64,000 nt of DNA from NCBI RefSeq assembly GCF_042887685.1, contig NZ_JBHVOS010000013.1, positions 62,001 to 126,000 on the forward strand, in the 5' to 3' direction. This document shows, piece after piece, positions 60,509-64,000 of this stretch; within the stretch, counting starts at the first letter, position 1, and every line of letters begins with the position of its first letter. A program made the translations under genes and the position numbers. The notes under the pieces are model-generated. The model ran no database searches. It saw nothing but the letters and a program-made list of their open reading frames with translations, and was not told the origin of the DNA. The DNA comes from Oerskovia sp042887685 (lineage in GTDB: Bacteria > Actinomycetota > Actinomycetes > Actinomycetales > Cellulomonadaceae).

Positions 60509-60787
60509 TCACGCACCCAGGCGGACGGTGACCGCCCAGGTCGTGCCGCCGTCGGGCGTGCTCTGCCCGCCGGGCTCCGCCGTCTCCTCGACGACCGTGC
60601 TCTCCACGACCGTGTGGCCGCGCATGCGCGCCCAGGCCGGGACGTCGTGCCGGGCCGCGGGGTCGGTCGACCAGACCGTCAGGAGGTCGCCCGGGACGTG
60701 GTCGCGCGCAGCGGCCGCGAGCCGGATGACGGGCAGCGGGCAGCGCAGGCCGCGCGCGTCCACGAGCGTGACCGGCTCGTCGCTCAC
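60509..60787 (-). CDS. TusA-family sulfur carrier protein
   Basis: A 92-residue TusA/SirA-fold protein with the active-site motif GLRCPLPV (Cys16) near the N-terminus. TusA proteins accept persulfide sulfur from a cysteine desulfurase. The gene overlaps the desulfurase-like gene by 4 bp (GTGA); in other actinobacteria the two are often fused. Confidence 0.87.
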   Translation of the reverse strand: MSDEPVTLVDARGLRCPLPVIRLAAAARDHVPGDLLTVWSTDPAARHDVPAWARMRGHTVVESTVVEETAEPGGQSTPDGGTTWAVTVRLGA

Positions 60788-61950
60788 AGCCCGCTCACCC
60801 CGAGCGAGGCGCGCACGCGCGCGACGGCCCCGGGCAGGACCGCGAGGAAGCGGTCGACGTCGTCCTCGGTGGTGGACCTGTCGAGCGCGATGCGCACGTT
60901 GCCGTGCGTCAGGACGCCCATGGCGGCCAGGACGTGGCTGGGCTCGAGCGTGCTCGACGTGCACGCCGACCCCGACCCGACCGCGAACCCCTCCCGGTCG
61001 AGCTCGGTCACCAGCGCCTCGCCGTCGACGAACAGGAACGAGAACGTCACGACGTGGGGGAGCCGGTCGTCGGGGTCGCCCACGACCTCGACGTCGGGGA
61101 TCTGCCCGACGACGGCGCGCACCCTGTCGACGATCGCGCGGCGCCGGACGTCCTGCGCCGCGCGGTCGGCCAGGACCGACTGGAGCGCCACGGCGGCCGC
61201 GAACGCGGCGGGCACGGAGACCCCGCCGGGGAACCACGGCTCGGCGTCCTCGGGCCAGGTGCGCCGCCAGCGGACCCGGTTGCGGACCGCGAGCACGCCC
61301 ACGCCCGCGGGGCCGCCCCAGTCGGCGGGGTCGGCGGCGAGGAGGTCCCAGGCGTCGGGCACCTCCCCGTGCCCGACGGCGGCGCCCGCGTCCACGAGGA
61401 GCGGCACCCCCGCACGGCGGGCGGCCGCGTGGACCGCGGCGACGGGCTGGAGGGTGCCGACCTCGCCGTTCGCGACCTGGAGCGCGGCGAGCGCCGTCCG
61501 AGGGCTCGCGACCGCTTCCGTCATCGCGACCTCGTCGACCCGGCCGCGCGCGTCGACCGGGACCTTCACGAGGGCGTCAGGGCTGCCCGCGGACGCGACC
61601 GCGAGCTCGGCGGCGTGCAGCACGGCCGCCCGCTCGACCGCGGAGACGACGATCCCCGGTCCCGTCCGGCGCCGCCCGAGCGCGACCGCGCCCACCGCGG
61701 CGTGCAGGGCGGTCACGTGCGACGGCGCGAGGTGGACCTCCTCGGTCCGGGCGCCGAGGCCGGCGGCGATCGCCTCGCGAGCCCCGTCGAGGAGCACGGC
61801 GGCCCGGCGCCCCTCGGCGTACAGGCGCCGGGGGTCGGCCCACCCGTCGTCGACCGCCTGGTCGAGGGCCGTGCGCGCGAGGGGGTGCAGGGCCGCCCGG
61901 CCTCCGTTGTCGAGGTAGACCCGACGGGAGGGTGTCGTGGTGTCGGTCAC
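60784..61950 (-). CDS. Cysteine-desulfurase-like protein lacking the PLP lysine
   Basis: A 388-residue class V aminotransferase fold. The start VYLDNGGRAALHP, the cofactor-phosphate and pyridine-nitrogen region LLVDAGAAVGHG (Asp187), and the sulfur-acceptor loop GSGSACTSSTLEP (Cys330) are intact. However, where these enzymes have a SAHKWGGP-type motif, the protein reads ADPADWGGP, so the Schiff-base lysine is Asp210; the cofactor-stacking histidine of the (V)EH motif is Arg107. The gene is otherwise full length with no stop or frameshift. GTG 61950 follows GGAG by 5 nt. Confidence 0.82.
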   Translation of the reverse strand: MTDTTTPSRRVYLDNGGRAALHPLARTALDQAVDDGWADPRRLYAEGRRAAVLLDGAREAIAAGLGARTEEVHLAPSHVTALHAAVGAVALGRRRTGPGIVVSAVERAAVLHAAELAVASAGSPDALVKVPVDARGRVDEVAMTEAVASPRTALAALQVANGEVGTLQPVAAVHAAARRAGVPLLVDAGAAVGHGEVPDAWDLLAADPADWGGPAGVGVLAVRNRVRWRRTWPEDAEPWFPGGVSVPAAFAAAVALQSVLADRAAQDVRRRAIVDRVRAVVGQIPDVEVVGDPDDRLPHVVTFSFLFVDGEALVTELDREGFAVGSGSACTSSTLEPSHVLAAMGVLTHGNVRIALDRSTTEDDVDRFLAVLPGAVARVRASLGVSGL

Positions 61951-62291
61951 ATGAGCTCCAGGGGGCGTGCGAGGCGGCCGGGGGAGGGGTCCCGAACCGC
62001 CGATCGGCGAACTTTCATTGCAGACGCGCCGAATGTGCCATGGGCGCGACGTACACCGTGCACCGTAGCGCGGGGTGTGCGGGAAGCGACGATCTGACAG
62101 ATGCGCCGAGGGTGTGCCGAACCCCGGGATCTCGCGGGAAGTTGGCGGATTCGTCACGCTCGGAAGCCGCGTTGACGGCGCCAGAGAGGGCATTTGCGCG
62201 CTAGGCTCTGTGGGTCGAGGACGAAGGTTCTGCGGGGAACTCGTGGAGAAGATCGAGCCCCCCTGTCGAACGTTGAAGTGAAAGGCCCCCC
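61951..62291. other. 341-bp divergent promoter region of the desulfurase-like gene and ctaC
   Basis: A TAGGCT hexamer (62202-62207) is the best -10 candidate for ctaC and would give a leader of about 80 nt. An 11-bp palindrome ATCTGACAGAT stands at 62092-62102. I see no CRP-type site and no coding frame. Confidence 0.4.
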
Positions 62292-63203
62292 TTGCACTCG
62301 CAATCCCCTAGCCGCACACGGCGAACCATCCTGCGAGCGACGGCTTCCGCCGTCGCGGTCGCAGCCTTGGCGTCCGGTTGTGCCAGTGAGACCGTTCAGC
62401 GCGGATTTCTCCCCGGATACTCCGACGGTGAGGTGACCGACCAGACCGCCCGCATCACATCGCTGTGGAACGGGTCCTGGATCGCGGCACTCATCGTCGG
62501 CGTCATCACGTGGGGACTGATCCTGTGGTGCGTGGCCGCCTACCGCAAGCGCAAGGACGACCACGTCCTGCCCGTGCAGACGCGCTACCACCTGCCCCTA
62601 GAGATCATGTACACGGCAGTGCCGATCGTCATGGTGCTCGTGCTCTTCTACTACACCGACCGTGACATGACGGCGATCAAGGACCTCTCCGCAGAGCCTG
62701 ACGTCGAGATCCAGGTCATCGGCAAGCAGTGGAGCTGGGACTTCAACTACCTCACGGACGACGTCTACGAGTCCGGCCAGCACGAGGCCAACGTTGGAGA
62801 CCTCCGTTCCGAGGACGAGATCGAGGGTGCCCCCGGCACCGCGACGTCGCTCCCCACGCTGTACCTGCCCGTCAACGAGGTCGTCCGGTTCACGCTCGAC
62901 TCCCGCGACGTCATCCACTCCTTCTGGGTCCCCGCGTTCCTCTTCAAGATGGACATGATCCCGGAGCGCACCAACGAGTGGCAGTTCACGCCCACGCGTG
63001 AGGGCGTCTACGCAGGAAAGTGCGCCGAGCTCTGCGGCGAGCACCACTCGGGCATGCTCTTCAACGTCGCCGTGGTCTCCCGCGAGGAGTACGAGGCGCA
63101 GATGCAGAAGCTCGAGGACAAGGGTCAGACCGGCGAGCTCGGGCTCGACCTGAACCGCCTCCAGGACCCGAACCCCCCCGTCGTCACGGAAGGTGAGAAC
63201 TGA
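62292..63203 (+). CDS. ctaC: Cytochrome c oxidase subunit II
   Basis: A 303-residue lipoprotein-type subunit with signal peptide ending in the lipobox LASGC (Cys30), two membrane helices (about 60-80 and 98-117) and an external copper domain. The CuA ligands are in VIHSFWVPAF and CAELCGEHHSGM, with the electron-entry Trp region QWSWDFNY before them. An insertion at about 160-185 is usual in actinobacteria. The TTG start at 62292 follows AAAGG by six bases. The stop overlaps the ctaD start by 1 bp (TGATG). Confidence 0.95.
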   Translation: MHSQSPSRTRRTILRATASAVAVAALASGCASETVQRGFLPGYSDGEVTDQTARITSLWNGSWIAALIVGVITWGLILWCVAAYRKRKDDHVLPVQTRYHLPLEIMYTAVPIVMVLVLFYYTDRDMTAIKDLSAEPDVEIQVIGKQWSWDFNYLTDDVYESGQHEANVGDLRSEDEIEGAPGTATSLPTLYLPVNEVVRFTLDSRDVIHSFWVPAFLFKMDMIPERTNEWQFTPTREGVYAGKCAELCGEHHSGMLFNVAVVSREEYEAQMQKLEDKGQTGELGLDLNRLQDPNPPVVTEGEN

Positions 63204-64000
63204 TGGTCGCGCAGGCCGAAGTCATTCCTGGTCTCGCCCCGAAGCGCCAGACGCTCGGACGAACCGTCATCAAGTGGGTCACCTCGACCGACCACAAGAC
63301 GATCGGGTACATGTACCTGATCGCGTCGTTCATCTTCTTCTGCATCGGCGGCCTCATGGCCCTCGTGATCCGTGCCGAGCTCTTCGAGCCCGGCATCCAG
63401 ATCGTGCAGAGCAAGGAGCAGTACAACCAGCTCTTCACGATGCACGGCACGATCATGCTGCTGCTGTTCGCCACCCCGCTCTTCGCGGGCTTCGCGAACG
63501 TCATCATGCCGCTGCAGATCGGTGCGCCTGACGTCGCCTTCCCGCGACTGAACATGTTCGCGTTCTGGCTCTACCTCTTCGGTGGCCTCATCGCCTCGGC
63601 CGGGTTCTTCACGCCGCAGGGCGCCGCGTCGTTCGGATGGTTCGCGTACGCGCCGCTGTCGAACACCACGTTCAGTCCAGGGGCCGGTGGAGATCTCTGG
63701 GTGTTCGGGCTCGCGCTCGGTGGGTTCGGCACCATCCTCGGTGCCGTCAACTTCATCACGACGATTATCACGATGCGTGCCCCGGGCATGACGATGTTCC
63801 GCATGCCGATCTTCACCTGGAACACGCTCGTCACGAGCCTCCTGGTCCTGATGGCGTTCCCCCCGCTGGCCGCCGCGCTGTTCGCGCTCGGCGCGGACCG
63901 CCGTCTCGGTGCGCAGATCTTCAACCCGGAGAACGGTGGCGCCATCCTCTGGCAGCACCTCTTCTGGTTCTTCGGCCACCCCGAGGTCTACATCATCGCG
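63203..64000 (+). CDS. ctaD: Cytochrome c oxidase subunit I (partial)
   Basis: The first 266 codons of the haem-copper oxidase catalytic subunit are present; the gene runs past the window end. The first low-spin haem ligand appears in LFTMHGTIMLLLFATP, and the binuclear-centre motif HLFWFFGHPEVYI at the end holds the first CuB histidine and the cross-linking Tyr. The first helices after WVTSTDHKTIGYMYLIAS are typical. ATG 63203 follows AAGGTGAG. It forms an operon with ctaC. Confidence 0.96.
   Translation, partial: MVAQAEVIPGLAPKRQTLGRTVIKWVTSTDHKTIGYMYLIASFIFFCIGGLMALVIRAELFEPGIQIVQSKEQYNQLFTMHGTIMLLLFATPLFAGFANVIMPLQIGAPDVAFPRLNMFAFWLYLFGGLIASAGFFTPQGAASFGWFAYAPLSNTTFSPGAGGDLWVFGLALGGFGTILGAVNFITTIITMRAPGMTMFRMPIFTWNTLVTSLLVLMAFPPLAAALFALGADRRLGAQIFNPENGGAILWQHLFWFFGHPEVYIIA

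Noticed and set aside
62172..62200. TTGACG as the -35 of a ctaC promoter
   Set aside because: No -10 element stands at 16-18 bp; the better -10 (TAGGCT) is 24 bp away, too far to pair with it.

Overview
The window is high-GC actinobacterial chromosome: GTG starts, GTGA/ATGA stop-start overlaps, and a gene set (DUF4191, DUF3043, DUF3817, SpoIIE/STAS regulators, lipA/lipB, CtaC/CtaD, MocR-YczE) typical of Micrococcales. Cellulomonadaceae or Promicromonosporaceae (Cellulomonas, Oerskovia, Cellulosimicrobium types) fit best; this rests on gene content, not on a search. I see no rRNA, tRNA, CRISPR array, insertion sequence or prophage.

Layout. 1-7.4 kb: tail of an LPXTG-anchored surface protein, a YihY membrane protein, a zinc alcohol dehydrogenase with a small helical partner, a GT2/membrane-protein pair, an APC permease and a manganese catalase. 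7.4-11.6 kb: a compact minus-strand group of a GT2 glycosyltransferase (with an apparent frameshift), a PIG-L deacetylase/NodS-like methyltransferase fusion and an acyl-CoA-dehydrogenase-like protein, preceded by a PAS-ANTAR regulator. 11.8-15.9 kb: a cell-envelope-stress locus, with an ECF sigma factor and an Asp23-like gene divergent from a six-gene Asp23/AmaP-type operon; a perfect CRP/GlxR-type palindrome lies between them. 15.9-21.9 kb: six overlapping or abutting genes forming a stressosome module (RsbR, RsbS, RsbT, an ATPase-phosphatase fusion, a hybrid histidine kinase, a receiver-GAF-phosphatase). 22.2-30.9 kb: an Ltp-repeat membrane protein, glnA with a GlnR-type operator, RDD protein, methyltransferase, DUF4191, lipA, an MFS exporter, lipB and a MarR regulator. 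30.9-41.5 kb: MarR-controlled MMPL transporter, secreted HNH nuclease, Gfo/Idh/MocA oxidoreductase, a pseudokinase-like membrane protein, a TIGR01777 epimerase, and sucB-lpd. 41.8-51.8 kb: pepA, pyrD group, MocR (YczR)/YczE pair, siderophore-interacting protein with a His-Asp tail, aldo/keto reductase, DUF3043. 51.8-64 kb: M20 peptidase, AraC and VOC genes, small enzymes, nadA, glycerate kinase, erpA, a TusA/cysteine-desulfurase-like pair and the start of the cytochrome c oxidase genes ctaC-ctaD.

Themes. (i) Lipoate supply and use sit close together: lipA, lipB, the two-lipoyl-domain E2 and its E3. (ii) Two stress-sensing systems, Asp23/sigma and the stressosome, meet tail to tail. (iii) At least 16 genes have a TANNNT hexamer ending 6-7 nt before the start codon and no Shine-Dalgarno sequence, the pattern of leaderless transcripts. 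(iv) Strong GC-rich hairpins end most minus-strand units. The most unusual items are the deacetylase/N-methyltransferase/GT2/ACAD cluster, a cysteine-desulfurase fold lacking its PLP lysine, a MarR palindrome centred on a start codon, and an intergenic family of 55-57 bp CGAG...CTCG palindromes.
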